Source of the DNA: Eleginops maclovinus
Taxonomy: Eukaryota; Chordata; Actinopteri; Perciformes; Eleginopidae
Assembly (NCBI RefSeq): GCF_036324505.1
Contig: NC_086351.1
Coordinates: 1,308,501-1,372,500 of the forward strand
Reading direction: 5' to 3'
Length of the DNA: 64,000 nucleotides
Translations under genes and position numbers: made by a program
Part shown: positions 26,471 through 46,235 of the stretch, in pieces
How positions within the stretch are numbered: position 1 is the first letter of the stretch
Layout of the letters: every line of letters starts with the position of its first letter
The notes under the pieces: generated by a model
What the model was told of the DNA's origin: nothing
The model's database searches: none
Seen by the model: the letters and a program-made list of their open reading frames with translations, nothing else

Positions 26471-27062
26471 TTAAAGTATGTTATCCGCCCAAAAAAAGCC
26501 TACACATATGTGGTGTATTGGTATATGATATCCCTGTACCCTGTAATTGTTGTAGACAAAAATGATGCATGTTAAGGAATGTGTTTGTGATATGTTGGAT
26601 CATTTAACCTGAAAACAGTCCCTGAAATCCTCTTAATGTAGTGGAGAAGAAGTATAAAGTAGCTTTGAGTGGAAATATTGATTAAAAATACAAGTATGGT
26701 TAGGGTTAGGCTAAACAGTTCTTGAGTAAATGTGACTCTCCTGGTGCTGTGTGCAGAGAGCCTGCCAGACAGCTGCCGAAAAGCCATTCCTGCACTCAGA
26801 CCGTCGGCCGTTTCCTTCCTCTATGGAGCCTCATTTGGGCGGCGAGGAGGCGAAGCTCCCGCTGAAAGAGCCATCGTTGTTAGGAAAACTGAGTAATCAA
26901 TGACAAGGGGGGGCTGGAGGAGGGGAGGGGGGGAGCTGAGGTCACACATTGTTCGGACTCTTTCCTTGGCCGACTCATGGGAAGGCTGTTTGCTTGTTGT
27001 TGAGGCTTTGTCAGCGCCAGTTTTTGAGGTCAGTGAAGCTGGGATGTTGCCCAGTCCACAGT

Positions 27063-27166
<104 letters not shown>

Positions 27167-27771
27167 TGTTGCTGGAAGGCAGCAGAGTCACTTGACTTTG
27201 TGTTAAGGAGGAAACTATTCTTTGAGTTGAAGAAAATGTTCATATTTACAGTTATAGAGAGTGTTTTCTACACCGTAGGTACTGAAAACCTTGGATCAGA
27301 ATGTAAGCTATTGCATGTTTTGTTGTATGTGCTGGTGGGAGACACTTTATGGGTCTAAATAAAGACATTTTCAAGGACGTTTAATTGAAATAATTATGAA
27401 ATTTGGAGCCAAATACGAAAAAAAGACGTTTTTTTTCCTTCAAAGCGTGGCCATTTAAACCCGGTTAATATCGAGTCATGATTCATTTATCACACTTATC
27501 ATTCTCCATACCTTTCCTTGCCTTTACAGAAATTCCTGGTGATGCTGGCAATCCATCAATGTGTACGAATTGAACCCTGTGTCTTTTTCTATATATTCAG
27601 CTTGTAATAAAAACTGGACACTCATCATCAAGTATCACCTTTGTCTTTATGAAATACAACTGCCCACATTTCCGTTTGCCTCAGAAATTAGATTACTTTA
27701 TTAGATTATAAAACTCTAAAGCTTTCTAGAGGCTTCAATGATCTCAATAAAACTGTGCGACAGTAAACCAA

Positions 27772-27873
<102 letters not shown>

Positions 27874-27994
27874 ACCTGATAAACAAACGACTCAGATCAT
27901 TCCATCGTCATTCTACTGTTTATTTTGGACTATAAATGTCCCGCAACTTTATAGATGGAAATAAAAATTCTAGCAACCAAATAAAAACACTTCC

Positions 27995-28000
27995 TTTATT
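27995..28000 (-). terminator. Candidate polyadenylation signal for nes
   Basis: TTTATT on + reads AATAAA on minus, 433 nt past the nestin stop. The stretch between (28001-28432) is the probable 3' UTR. Confidence 0.55.
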
Positions 28001-28432
28001 CAAACCAGTCTGTGTGTTTCCATAACCTTTGACAACACGCTATTCGTTCTCCACTCAGCAGCAGAAACACTACAGCTGCTGGTTTGATGTGAAATAGCAG
28101 CTCTACCAGGAACCCGCCCCTTCTGGTCTCATTGATTCCCATCAGTCAGTTCAATCAGATTAAGCAGCGATCAATAGATGCATTGACTCTCAAATTACAT
28201 TCTTTGTTCGGCCTTCATGCAACGACCCTCCTCATGCACACCGAGAGACTGAAGGAGCTTTAATTATAGAAGGGGTTAGTCAAAGATGTCAGTAAGAAAA
28301 GGAGGGAAGAATATTTAGAGACAGAATTGGCACAGTGATGTGCGCACCAAGGCACGACTTTGGTTTTCAAACTAAAGGCATACTAACATTGACGAGATCT
28401 AGAGTTGGTTAGGTCAAATTTTTCACTACTTT

Positions 28433-36293
<7,861 letters not shown>

Positions 36294-36382
36294 GTTAGAT
36301 AACAGAGAGGGCTGGCCTCACTCAGAAGGAACACTGATTGTGATTTGGCAGCCTCCTCTATCTCCGTGTGCAGGGCCTGACT

Positions 36383-36384
<2 letters not shown>

Positions 36385-36440
<56 letters not shown>
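36385..36440. repeat. (GT)n microsatellite in nes 5' flank
   Basis: GT tract of about 28 units, 92 bp upstream of the nestin start codon. Confidence 0.97.
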
Positions 36441-36443
<3 letters not shown>

Positions 36444-36589
36444 GGTGGTTGCTGTGTGACTGAGTCTCTGAAAGTGTTTGAGGCTTCCCTTTTCATACAG
36501 AAGGGGCTGGGCACAGGGAGAGAAGGGGAGGAGGAGGGATGGAGAGGGAGGAGACTGGAGGGCTGGAGGAGATGGGAAAGGGCAGAGAA

Positions 36590-36615
36590 AAGCGATGATG
36601 TCATTTCATTGGTTA
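36590..36615 (-). promoter_or_regulatory. CCAAT plus CRE-like pair upstream of nes
   Basis: On + the sequence has TGATGTCA (36596-36603, one change from TGACGTCA) and ATTGG (36608-36612, CCAAT on minus). They are 5 bp apart and about 300 bp upstream of the nestin ATG. The GT tract at 36385-36440 lies between them and the gene. Function is inferred. Confidence 0.35.
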
Positions 36616-36659
36616 ACTCTTTCACTGCTGCCACCTTTTTACAGCTGAGCTGACTCTAT

Positions 36660-38760
36660 TACAGAGAAAGTGGGTTTTTTAAAGAATACTTCTGTATTAT
36701 TTGACGGAAAGGAAGAGACACATTTCTGCCCTGCAAGAAGATGTTAGTCGATGAGCTGCACGCAGAGCGGCACACCTGCTCCTCTGCATTGTTGGGAACT
36801 ATTTTTAGGAAAGTAAGTTCATGATTATGCACAGTGTGAACCTCTGCCTAACATATCCGGATCAACAGCGTCAGTTCAGCACACTGGGACTCAAATGAAA
36901 GTATCTGCACAGAAATATGAGCACTATCAGAAATCCTTTATCAGTCCCACAGCGGGGAAACTTCCAGATTAACAGCAAGGGGAACACACACCAAGTACAT
37001 CCATAGTTAGCATTTCAAAAGCTAGGTGAATATATAAAGGTGTTGTATATAATGTATGTTTTGCACAGTGAATATTGCACTATTGCTCAGTGAAGTAGCT
37101 GCAGAATATCCAAGAATGCTAGGAGTGTAAATGACATACAGATAGATAGATACATGTACAGAAAATATAAACAACAACCAAAAATATAAAGCAGGATATT
37201 ATATGTAAGTGTGAAAGGTGTGGAATGTTAAGTGGAATAAATATAGAACGTACAGTACGGTCTCAGTCCAGTGATCACAGGGATAGTCTGTATGATGTGG
37301 TGGTTTTAAAATCTGACTGGATGAAGGGATCTCTTTTTCATTTATCTGATATGTTGTCTAGGCCTCAGTGTCCTCGTGATACTGGAGGAGGATGAGCTGG
37401 ACTTCCCCGTCTCCCTCTAGTGGAAATCTCTCAACACTGCAACACCCATTTCTACACTGATACACATCTGACTCTCAAATATGAGATATTAATGAAGACA
37501 TTTGTAAAGAAAGCTGCAGAAGGTGTTAAATAACTTGCTCTGAAGTTGTATATTTGTGTATTACATCAACTAAAACCATGGGCGTCGCCACAATATAATT
37601 TGGGGGACACACGTCCTCCTCACCTTAAAAACAAAGTCGTTTGGAACCCCCCACATTTGCCATCAAAAATATTAGTGCATGACTGAGTTTTGGTCCAGCG
37701 TCCATTCCATTGCTTCACAATCAAATCCGGTCCACTTTATCAAATAGAAATCCACTCCGCATTTTCCTGGTCCACATTTTATGTGTCCTCATAACTTGTA
37801 TGAGATATTTGGTTGCATGACATTAATGTAGGGCCATATGTTGCCTCAAAATGACCTCATTCTTTTCTAATTCACTCTGTTTTTTTTAATCCTCATCTTT
37901 TGCTCTCATTAAATAAGAATAAAGTGCCAAAACAGTTGTCAGTGTCAGTCCTCTGTGTGTATTACACCAGAACATAATAGTAGTCAGCAATTGCAGACCA
38001 GGCCAGCTACAAGGAAAAACAATGAAAGATGGAGATCATTTTCAATCTAAATCATTGGTTAAATGCACCACAATGCAGGAAATTGCATCTACTTCTTTCA
38101 ATATTTGAACAGATCTGAAAACTTCCTCTGATAAAAGAGGCAGTGCGGTCACACGTGAAACGGAGGTCTGTTTTTCCTATTTGCAATCACTATCATGGAA
38201 ATGGTTTATTTGCCAGAAATAGGATTGGGTCCGGGGGTAGTGGCCGTGTTAGGAAAAGGGAGGAGCAGGCGGGGAAATTCAGGTGGATCTAGACAGGGAG
38301 AGCACAAGGCTAGTATGGCGAAAAAACACTTCAAAAGGCACTAACAAAAGGCTCTGTTGAAGCATGTGGGCCTGGACGTTTTTACCACTGCAGGTTTAAC
38401 GACAAACTGGCGATGAGGCTGGAGATGAGAACCAGGATCTTATACAGGTGTAGGTGAGTAGTGGCAATCAGTGGGATGAGCTGCAGCTGAGGAGGTGTAG
38501 AGGCGGGAATCCAAAAGCAGGTCAGCTACGCCCAGCCAGGGAGACAGAAACAGACGGAAACAGGGAGCAGTACTGTGGATCCTCACACATTGTGCATGGT
38601 GTCTTTTATTACTGTGTTTTATTATAGATTCATATTTTATGCTTTTTGTAGTAATTCATCAATCTGGAGCACATTTTAAACACTGAGTCAATAAAGAGAA
38701 AAAATATACATCATGAATTTCTGTTAAAAGTCACTACAAGGGGAATTAATGCAGTGAAGT
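36660..38760. other. Intergenic between nes and the lectin cluster
   Basis: No gene is supported. There is a retroposon-tail-like stretch near 36928-36990 (ATCCTTTATCAGTCCCACAG then GGGGAAACTT) and a repeat-like GGGCGTCGCC...GGGGGACACACGTCC stretch near 37580-37620. Confidence 0.5.
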
Positions 38761-38885
38761 TGTCAGGGTTGGGGAAACAGGACCCAAGTGCAGTAACAAC
38801 GTGAGGCAGGTAGGGGTCCAAGCAAAAGGCGAGATTTATTCAAAAACACTAAGCAAGGGGAACACAGGACATGAAAAACACTTCT
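38761..38885 (-). mobile_element. Truncated Gypsy-type LTR (3' end)
   Basis: TGTCAGGGTTGGGGAAACAG followed by GACCCAAGTGCAGTAA is the reverse complement of the end of the intact LTR at 49798-50240. Homology continues through GCAAGGGGAACACAGGACAT and then stops. Confidence 0.75.
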
Positions 38886-40104
38886 ACCTTCTGTTCATTC
38901 TCATGTATAGAGTAAACCTCTCTCTGCATTTCCCTTGCACCGTTGTGTCACTCTTTTATTTCTATTTCTTCTTGCAGTCTTTTTATGTCTTCAGTATTTA
39001 TGTAGATGTTGCATTGTTGGAGGAGCCTGAGACTTCAGACTTTCATTGCCAAAACTAGGCTATAGCTATCGTGCATAGGACAAATAAAAGCCTTTGAATC
39101 TTTAAAGGGACAAGAAAGAAATCCAACACATACAAACACAGTGCATATTTGTTAGTTTGATCGAAATAAACATGAACTTATTTCAGTTTAAGATCTAATA
39201 AGCAAAGCTGTGCAAACAACTGGTGTTGTTGTCTGTTCTTCCTAGAACAGAAGAAATGTGTAGATTGCAGAGACTGTGAAAAAGAAAACCCTGGTTATAG
39301 TCTCATGGAGAGATCTCTGTTCACATCTGTATCAGGAACTCGTTAAGCTAGGAGCTCTAAAACAAACCTAAAGTAAAGACACATCAGACTTTTTGTCTAC
39401 GACCTTTATTTTATGATCATATTGAGTGTATTAATAAGTGTGATAAAGTGAGTCTATAATTTCCATCATTAAGCCACTGTGGCCGCCTTCATTTGTGTAC
39501 CATGCATCCAGTTATCTGATAGTGAGCAAACACCTAAAGCTCAAAGATACTTATCAACTCCCCCCCCCCCCCCCCTTTCTGCACGAGCACCCTTTGTAAT
39601 CTTGCCTTTTATAGAAGATCACATTTCCATAAAACAAGAACATGCTATTCATGTCTAAGGTCCTTGCACATTCCCGTCATGCTATGCAAATGAACTTCTT
39701 GAGCAAAAGCAGAAGTGGTAATTTGAAGGCTGTGAGATGGACTGTGAGAAAGCAGAAGAAACAACCACTTCTCCTATTGCGATGTCCAGAGTTTTAATTA
39801 AAGCAACACTTGATCGTCAGCAAGTCAGAGAGGACTTAACAGAACGACTGTAGCGATGGCGGAGGGAGAGAGGAGGTGAACTACGCTTCGGTTGTGTTTA
39901 AAGTCAGCAACAATCCTCCACCTGCGGGTAGGTTCAGCTTTTTAAATACAGGATTAACAACTTCCACCTCCTGCTGCTGATGCTGAATCAGAGCCTTATC
40001 CTTGTTTGTGTGATTGATGCAGTGTTGAGTCATTTAGTCCAAAGGAAGTTGCAGTGTTGAATGTCCTGTAATTAAAATGTGAATCCAGAAACAGGAGAAA
40101 TCTG

Positions 40105-40345
40105 CAAATCATTTGAAAGATGAAAGATGTACTTTCATTAATCCCCGTGGGGAAATTCGATCCTCTGCATCTGACCCATCCTAGTGTTAGGAGCAGTGGG
40201 CTGCCATATGTACGGCGCCCGGGGAGCAGTGTAGGGAGCGGTGCCTTGCTCAGGGACACCACGGTAGCACTTGGTCTTTCGGGACTTGAACTGTTGACCT
40301 TCCAGTCCCCATGGACTTTGCCACCACCGCCCTTTACCATGTTGT
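40105..40345 (-). mobile_element. tRNA-derived SINE in copy A
   Basis: Same element as in copies B and C; see the entry at 56026. On minus it has an A-box-like TGGCAAAGTCC and a B-box-like AGTTCAAGTCC, then the GGTCAGATGCAGAGGATCGA body and GGGGAAATT-type tail. Confidence 0.65.
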
Positions 40346-40728
40346 TAGAGAAACTGTTAAAAGGCTGCTTTTTAATCTGGGGGTTTTAGCTATCATGGCA
40401 CATTTGCATTGATGTTCTTCAAAATCTCAAAGTTCATTATAAACGTTTCACTACAAATGAACCGAGAACACTCATCATCGCTGTCGTGCATCTAGGTTTA
40501 TCGGCACCTCGTCTTATTTCAGTTTGAGTTGAATGAATATTTCTTGAACTCTTAAAAGATTCAAACTGAAGGTCTTTTGTTGAGTATTTTCATTTATATT
40601 CAGCGACTCACACTGTGACAGATCAGGAGCACCTTTATTTGAAACCAGTGAGGAAACTGCAAAGTGAGATAGTTATCTGTGTTTCCCCTTGCAGAGTCAG
40701 AGTTTCCCTTTTTCGTTGCATGGTAGAG

Positions 40729-41476
40729 TAAGAAATGTTCGTTTATTCGAAGCCCAGGTGTCGATTCAAAAGAAAGAAAGCAAACCTCCTCTTGTAAGTT
40801 TTAAAAGGAGTGTTTAATAAAAGGATGCAGCAGTAGGTTTTACAAAAGTTTCACAGCTGTAGCTCAATAGCCCGGGACACGCGTCCACAGGCCGCTGACT
40901 GAGTGGAGCTCATCAGTAGTTCCTGTCTGGCGGTCCGGAACAAAAGAGAGCTCGATTTCACAATACAAACACGTTTTATAGAACCACCCCTTTCCGACCA
41001 TACAATAAACAACTTCAAAATAAGCCCTGCTCCACTCTCGTGCTCTCATTGGTTGGTAGCGGGGGGCTGGATCCTGTTGGCCGCTTGTCACATGGGGTTC
41101 TCCGGACTCTTCTATAGCCTGACGTCGTCGGGGGCGGGTCTTCTTATGACGTCACCGGCGCCATCTTGTTAGCGATGTCCTGAATCTCTCACAGACAATA
41201 TTCTATTATGCAATCCTTCTGAGGTTTATCAGGTATTAAACAGGCAATCGTATCATTGCAGCATCAATGAGTGAGAGGTAGAGGCGGTGTGTTTAGTATG
41301 AAACTCCACGCGTCCTTCTCCCTCTACTCATATATACAATACAATATTAGCTTTATGCTATCTGAGGCTAAAAACAACATCCGGTAATACTACCGGAAGT
41401 GGACAAATATGATCCGTCCAGAAACAGTGAATTATCTTTTAATGTTCCGCTCCAATATATTGATTATTTCCAACAG
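40729..41476 (-). mobile_element. Insertion specific to copy A, LTR-like
   Basis: Copy B reads TTGCATGGTACGCTACC without a break. Copy A has about 748 extra bp after CATGGTA, ending CCAACAGTACGCTACC. On minus the insert starts TGTTGGAAATAATC and has AATAAA-type signals towards its other end. A GTA repeat at both ends could be a target duplication. No coding capacity is seen. It resembles a solo LTR, but only one end is convincing. Confidence 0.5.
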
Positions 41477-41495
41477 TACGCTACCTGCAAGGCTA

Positions 41496-41502
41496 TGTCC
41501 TC

Positions 41503-41534
<32 letters not shown>

Positions 41535-42372
41535 TAATATATTTGTATTTCGCTTTTCTAAAAACTCAAAGACACTTTACAGAGATACAATTCATAAAAA
41601 CATAATTAGAACAACACACTTTCAAAACACAACATTCATTTTCAGATTAAAAGCAGTTTTGAAAAGGTGAGTTTTGATCTGGGATTTAAACAGGATGAGG
41701 TCGGGGCAGTCACAGATGTTTTTGGGGAGGGAGTTCCAGAGGGGGCAGTGACAGGAAAGGCTCCGTCCCCCCAGGTCCAGAGTTTGGTCCTGGGAGGAAG
41801 TGAGAGGAGATTTGCATCTGACGAGCGGAGGCTGTGGCAAGGGAGTGTGGTGCTGGAGCAGGTCTGTGAGGTAGGAGGGGGCCTGGTGATGGAAGGCTTT
41901 GTGGGTGAGGAGAAGGATCTTGAAGTGGATGCGTTGTGGGACGGGGAGAGCCAGGGGAGGTTCTGCAGGACAGGGGTGATGTGGTCACGGGAGCGGGTGT
42001 GGGTAAGGAGACGGGCAGCTGAGTTCTGGATGTACTGGAGTTTGTTGAGGAGTCTGGATGGTATACCACAGAGGATGCTGCTGCAGTTCTCTAGTCTGGG
42101 TGGTGTACCACAGAGGATTCTGCTGCAGTACTCTAGTCTGGATGGTGTACCACAGAGGATTCTGATGCAGTACTCTAGTCTGGATGGTGTACCACAGAGG
42201 ATGCTGCTGCAGTTCCCTAGTCTGGATGGTGTAGCACAGAGGATGCTGCTGCAGTTCCCTAGTCTGGATGGTGTACCACAGAGGATGCTGATGCAGTACT
42301 CTAGTCTGGATGGTGTACCACAGAGGATGCTGCTGCAGTTCCCTAGTCTGGATGGTGTACCACAGAGGATGA
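41496..42372 (+). mobile_element. Second insertion specific to copy A, retroposon-like, with 42-bp array
   Basis: Copy B reads TATGTCCTCATTGTGAAGC. Copy A breaks after TCAT into (AAT)n (41503-41534), then AAGCAGTTTTGAAAAGGTGA, GGGAGGGAGTTCCAGAGGGG and other words of an abundant fish repeat, and rejoins at GAGGAAATCAATCATC. The (AAT)n end is like the short-repeat tail of an RTE- or SINE-type retroposon in inverted orientation. Confidence 0.55.
42051..42372 (+). repeat. 42-bp minisatellite, about 7.7 copies
   Basis: The unit is AGTCTGGATGGTGTACCACA followed by GAGGATGCTGCTGCAGTTCC and CT. Variants are GATGCAGTACTCT and GTAGCACAG. Being 14 codons long, it keeps long frames open on both strands. 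These open frames are not genes. Confidence 0.93.
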
Positions 42373-44064
42373 GGAAATCAATCATCATAAGGCCATGTTT
42401 CTGCCATATCAAACAAAGAAAACAGCCTTTAAAGTCCTTCCATTTATTTAGTTAGTGAAAGGGACAGAAAGTGGGATATTTGTCCTAAAGAGGCTGTAAC
42501 TTTGAAAGGTAACACTCTACATTTGGTCAATTAATAGGACTTGTATTTCTCGTTTAGACTCAGCAGGACATTGGCGCTGTAATCACTTGGCTTGTTGTCT
42601 GGGGATTCTCTGTGTCCTTTTGCTGGGTGGCATCATCGCCGTCTGCGTCTACCGTAAGTATACAGAACAGGAAGTGCATTATCTCACACTGAAGGCATAA
42701 GACGGACCTTTAAGAATATGAGCAGTGGTTTTATCTGTGTGTAGTATTTGATATCAGTCATGTACATGCCACAGTAGAACAGGGTAGAAAGTATTACTAT
42801 GATCACAGTGATGACGTGTTTGTGCAGGCTGACATGGAGGTAGCATCCCAAAAGGTCCATTGAGAAATCCAATGGGAGTTTTCCATCAATGCATTGTGTG
42901 GTTTTCCCAAATGAAGCAGAATTAGCAATCAAAAAGCACGTGTTGGAGACTTTTCATATACTGTAGCACCGTTAGTGGGAAAAACAGACAAGAATGCATG
43001 GGAATAACTTAAAGACAAGTCATATTCTATATTGTCTGTCAGTCTACTATCAAATTGTCAAATGTCTTTCATGGTAGCGAGCCTCTGTGAGTTTATCCCA
43101 CACACACTCCCCACACACGCTTACTAGTTCACCAAATAGGCGGCAGAAAGACTTCCCCATTTCACTCCTTTTGACCTCAAACCACAGTGACAGGCTGTTT
43201 CAGGCAATGTGAAACACTGATAGGTGTGAGAATTGGAGGAGTCAGAAAACACTTTGAGACGGATTGAGACATCTTTAGTTTTCTGGATTTGTTGAAACTG
43301 TGAGACTGACAGGAAAAAGATCCAAAAGTTGCATTATCACTGTGAATAAGAAGCTATTTTCATTTTGCAGTTCCTATATTAAACCATAAGAGCGATTCAG
43401 ACCAGTTCAAAGATAACTCCACCCTACTGACAAACGACATCAAGATCCTCAAATTAGAAAATCAAGTCTAGAGTAAATTGCAGAGACTGTGAAAAAGAAA
43501 ACCCTGGTTATAGTCTCATGGAGAGATCTCTGTTCACATCTGTATCAGGAACTCGTTAAGGTATGAGCTCTAAAACAAACCTAAAGTAAAGACACATCGG
43601 ACTTTCTGTCTACGACCTTTATTTTATGATCATATTGAGTGTATTAATAAGTGTGATAAAGTGAGTCTATAATTTCCATCTTTAAGCCACTGTGGCCGCC
43701 TTCATTTGTGTACCATGCATCCAGTTATCTGATAGTGAGCAAACACCTAAAGCTCAAAGGTACTTATCAACAACTCCCCCCCCCTTTCTGCACGAGCACC
43801 CTTTGTAATCTTGCCTTTTATGGAAGATCACATTTCCATAAAACAAGAACATGCTATTCATGTCTAAGGTCCTTGCACAGTCACGTCATGTTATGCAAAT
43901 TAAGTTCTCAAGCAAAAGCAGAAGTGGTAATTTGAAGGCTGTGAGATGGACTGTGAGAGAACAGAGGAAACAACCACTTCTCCTATTGCGATGTCCAGAG
44001 TTTTAATTAAAGCAACACTTGATCGTCAACAAGTCAGAGAGGACTCAACAGAACGACTGTAGCG

Positions 44065-44137
44065 ATGGCGGAGGGAGAGAAGGAGGTGAACTACGCTTCG
44101 GTTGTGTTTAAAGTCAGCAACAATCCTCCACCTGCGG
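44065..44137 (+). CDS. Copy B exon 1: cytoplasmic tail with ITIM
   Basis: ATG at 44065, donor GTAGGT at 44138. The 24 codons start MAEGEKEVNYASVVFK. VNYASV fits the ITIM consensus (I/V/L/S)xYxx(I/V/L). An N-terminal cytoplasmic ITIM followed by an anchor is the layout of type II inhibitory NK-type receptors. AGAGGAAACAACCAC, joining PU.1-like GAGGAA and RUNX-like AACCAC words, lies about 100 bp upstream. Confidence 0.8.
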
Positions 44138-44314
44138 GTAGGTTCAGCTTTTTAAATACAGGATTAACAACTTCCACCTCCTGCTGCTGATGCTGAATCA
44201 GAGCCTTATCCTTGTTTGTGTGATTGATGCAGTGTTGAGTCATTTAGTCCAAAGGAAGTTGCAGTGTTGAATGTCCTGTAATTGAAATGTGAATCCAGAA
44301 ACAGGAGAAATCTG

Positions 44315-44555
44315 CAAATCATTTGAAAGATGAAAGATGTACTTTCATTAATCCCCGTGGGGAAATTCGATCCTCTGCATCTGACCCATCCTAGTGTTAG
44401 GAGCAGTGGGCTGCCATATGTACGGCGCCCGGGGAGCAGTGTAGGGAGCGGTGCCTTGCTCAGGGACACCACGGTAGCACTTGGTCTTTCGGGACTTGAA
44501 CTGTTGACCTTCCAGTCCCCATGGACTTTGCCACCACCACCCTTTACCATGTTGT
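44315..44555 (-). mobile_element. tRNA-derived SINE in copy B
   Basis: Same element as at 40105-40345 and 56026-56250. It sits at the same place in intron 1, so it inserted before the copies arose. Confidence 0.65.
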
Positions 44556-45119
44556 TAGAGAAACTGTTAAAAGGCTGCTTTTTAATCTGGGGGTTTTAGC
44601 TATCATGGCACATTTGCATTGATGTTCTTCAAAATCTCAAAGTTCATTATAAACGTTTCACTACAAATGAACCGAGAACACTCATCATCGCTGTCGTGCA
44701 TCTAGGTTTATCGGCACCTCGTCTTATTTCAGTTTGAGTTGAATGAATATTTCTTGAACTCTTAAAAGATTCAAACTGAAGGTCTTTTGTTGAGTATTTT
44801 CATTTATATTAAGCGACTCACACTGTGACAGATCAGGAGCACCTTTATTTGAAACCAGTGAGGAAACTGCAAAGTGAGATAGTTATCTATGTTTCCCCTT
44901 GCAGAGTCAGAGTTTCCCTTTTTCGTTGCATGGTACGCTACCTGCAAGACTATGTCCTCATTGTGAAGCTGACAGTTTTAATGCACTTTGAGGGAAAAAC
45001 TGTGAACTTTTGAAGGAAATCAATCATCATAAGGCCATGTTTCTGCCATATCAAACAAAGAACACAGCCTTTAAAGTCCTTCCATTTATTCACCATGCTG
45101 CTATCCTTTCCCCTTACAG

Positions 45120-45182
45120 CAAACAGAGGGGAGGAAACTGTGTACGGAGAGGTGAAGGTGCAAAATGAAACGAGGATCAAGA
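45120..45182 (+). CDS. Copy B exon 2: ITSM-like motif
   Basis: The acceptor is CCCCTTACAG and the donor GTAAGT. The 63 nt encode ANRGEETVYGEVKVQNETRI followed by K. TVYGEV matches the switch motif TxYxx(V/I). The exon is absent from copy A and replaced by a tyrosine-free exon in copy D. Confidence 0.8.
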
Positions 45183-46139
45183 GTAAGTTGTAGGAAAAAA
45201 GTATTCAGGTGTTTCTGCAACTGGGAGTACTACTGCTGCAACTACTACCTTACCATTGCAACTCCTATTACAATGGACTGAGTTTAAAGGTGCTATAGTT
45301 CATATCCTTTCTCTAGGTGCTTTGTCAGTAACCCTCATGATGTCACGATGTAACAAAGCTGTTAAAGGTTGGGAGTGTGCATCGTGACAAAAGCCAACGT
45401 TTTGCAGACCGGGCATCGTGGTCTTGTGAAAAAATGATGGTCGCATGCAGGAAGCGGCACTGACTGTCCTCCTGTTAGTTTTTGACATTGCTGATAATAA
45501 GAGTAAATATGAAGGTTACATTTGAAGCTTTAATCAATAAATAAAGTTATTGGGCTTCTTTTTATCAACTCAGATTTGTTAGAAATGTTTTACATTTTAA
45601 AAGACTGAATTTATTTGAACATATATATTTGATACGTACAAAATAAGACCAGCAGAAGTTTAATCTGTGGGCCATATTCATTATACTTTTAGAATTTGTA
45701 GAGGGCCGATCAAAATGGTCTGCGGGCCGTAGTTTGGACCCTGGTCTAAACAATGTGTTCACTACTCTTCAAGTGTGCCCTTAAACAACAGTCAGGTGCC
45801 TGCTCAAATGTTGGAGCATTTCTCGCCGCCCTCGTGTTGATTCAAGCCATTTCTCATACTGTGTAACTGATAGGAGACCTGATGTACTTCCTCCTTCTGT
45901 ACTGTTTTCCACAGTTTGACTGACTAGTATAAGGTTAAAGCATCTGAGAGTTAGAGGAATTAAATTGGTATCCTTTCAAGTCTTTTGTGTTATACTTTCC
46001 TTTAAAGATGCATTACCAATACACTGTGTGAGCAGTTAGTGAAAGGACAGAAGTGGGATATTTGTCCTAAAGAGGCTGTAACTTTGAAAGGTAACACTCT
46101 ACATTTGGTCAATTAATAGGACTTGTATTTCTCGTTTAG

Positions 46140-46235
46140 ACTCAGCAGGACATTGGCGCTGTAATCACTTGGCTTGTTGTCTGGGGATTCTCTGTGTCCT
46201 TTTGCTGGGTGGCATCATCGCCGTCTGCGTCTACC
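46140..46235 (+). CDS. Copy B exon 3: transmembrane anchor
   Basis: The acceptor is TTTCTCGTTTAG and the donor GTAAGT. The exon is 96 nt. A short basic/polar lead (GHWRCNH) is followed by a ~22-residue hydrophobic segment with three cysteines (ACCLGILCVLL). There is no Arg or Lys inside the membrane, so DAP12-type pairing is not suggested; signalling would be through its own tail. Confidence 0.82.

Larger units (their letters stand above)
39150..43462 (+). pseudogene. Lectin-like receptor copy A, broken (exons 1, 3 and part of 4)
   Basis: This is a near-identical partial copy of copy B. Exon 1 (39856-39927) has lost one base (GAGAGGAGG for GAGAAGGAGG), which brings TGA at 39877-39879 after seven codons. 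Exon 2, with the ITSM-like motif, is missing: sequence jumps from CCTTCCATTTAT (about 42450) to TTAGTGAAAGGGACAG, deleting what is 45090-46030 in copy B. Exon 3 (42558-42653, membrane anchor) is intact. Exon 4 starts at 43371 but stops at about 43462, where the next repeat unit begins, so no lectin domain exons follow. Two insertions absent from B and C lie in intron 1 (40729-41476 and about 41496-42372). It cannot make a receptor. Confidence 0.85.

Noticed and set aside
40120..40389. 89-114 codon frames repeated in copies A, B and C
   Set aside because: They lie within the tRNA-derived SINE and its edges and are not receptor exons.
41642..42455. Frames of about 256-262 codons on both strands
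   Set aside because: They are driven by the 42-bp array inside a retroposon-like insert found only in copy A; no known domain.
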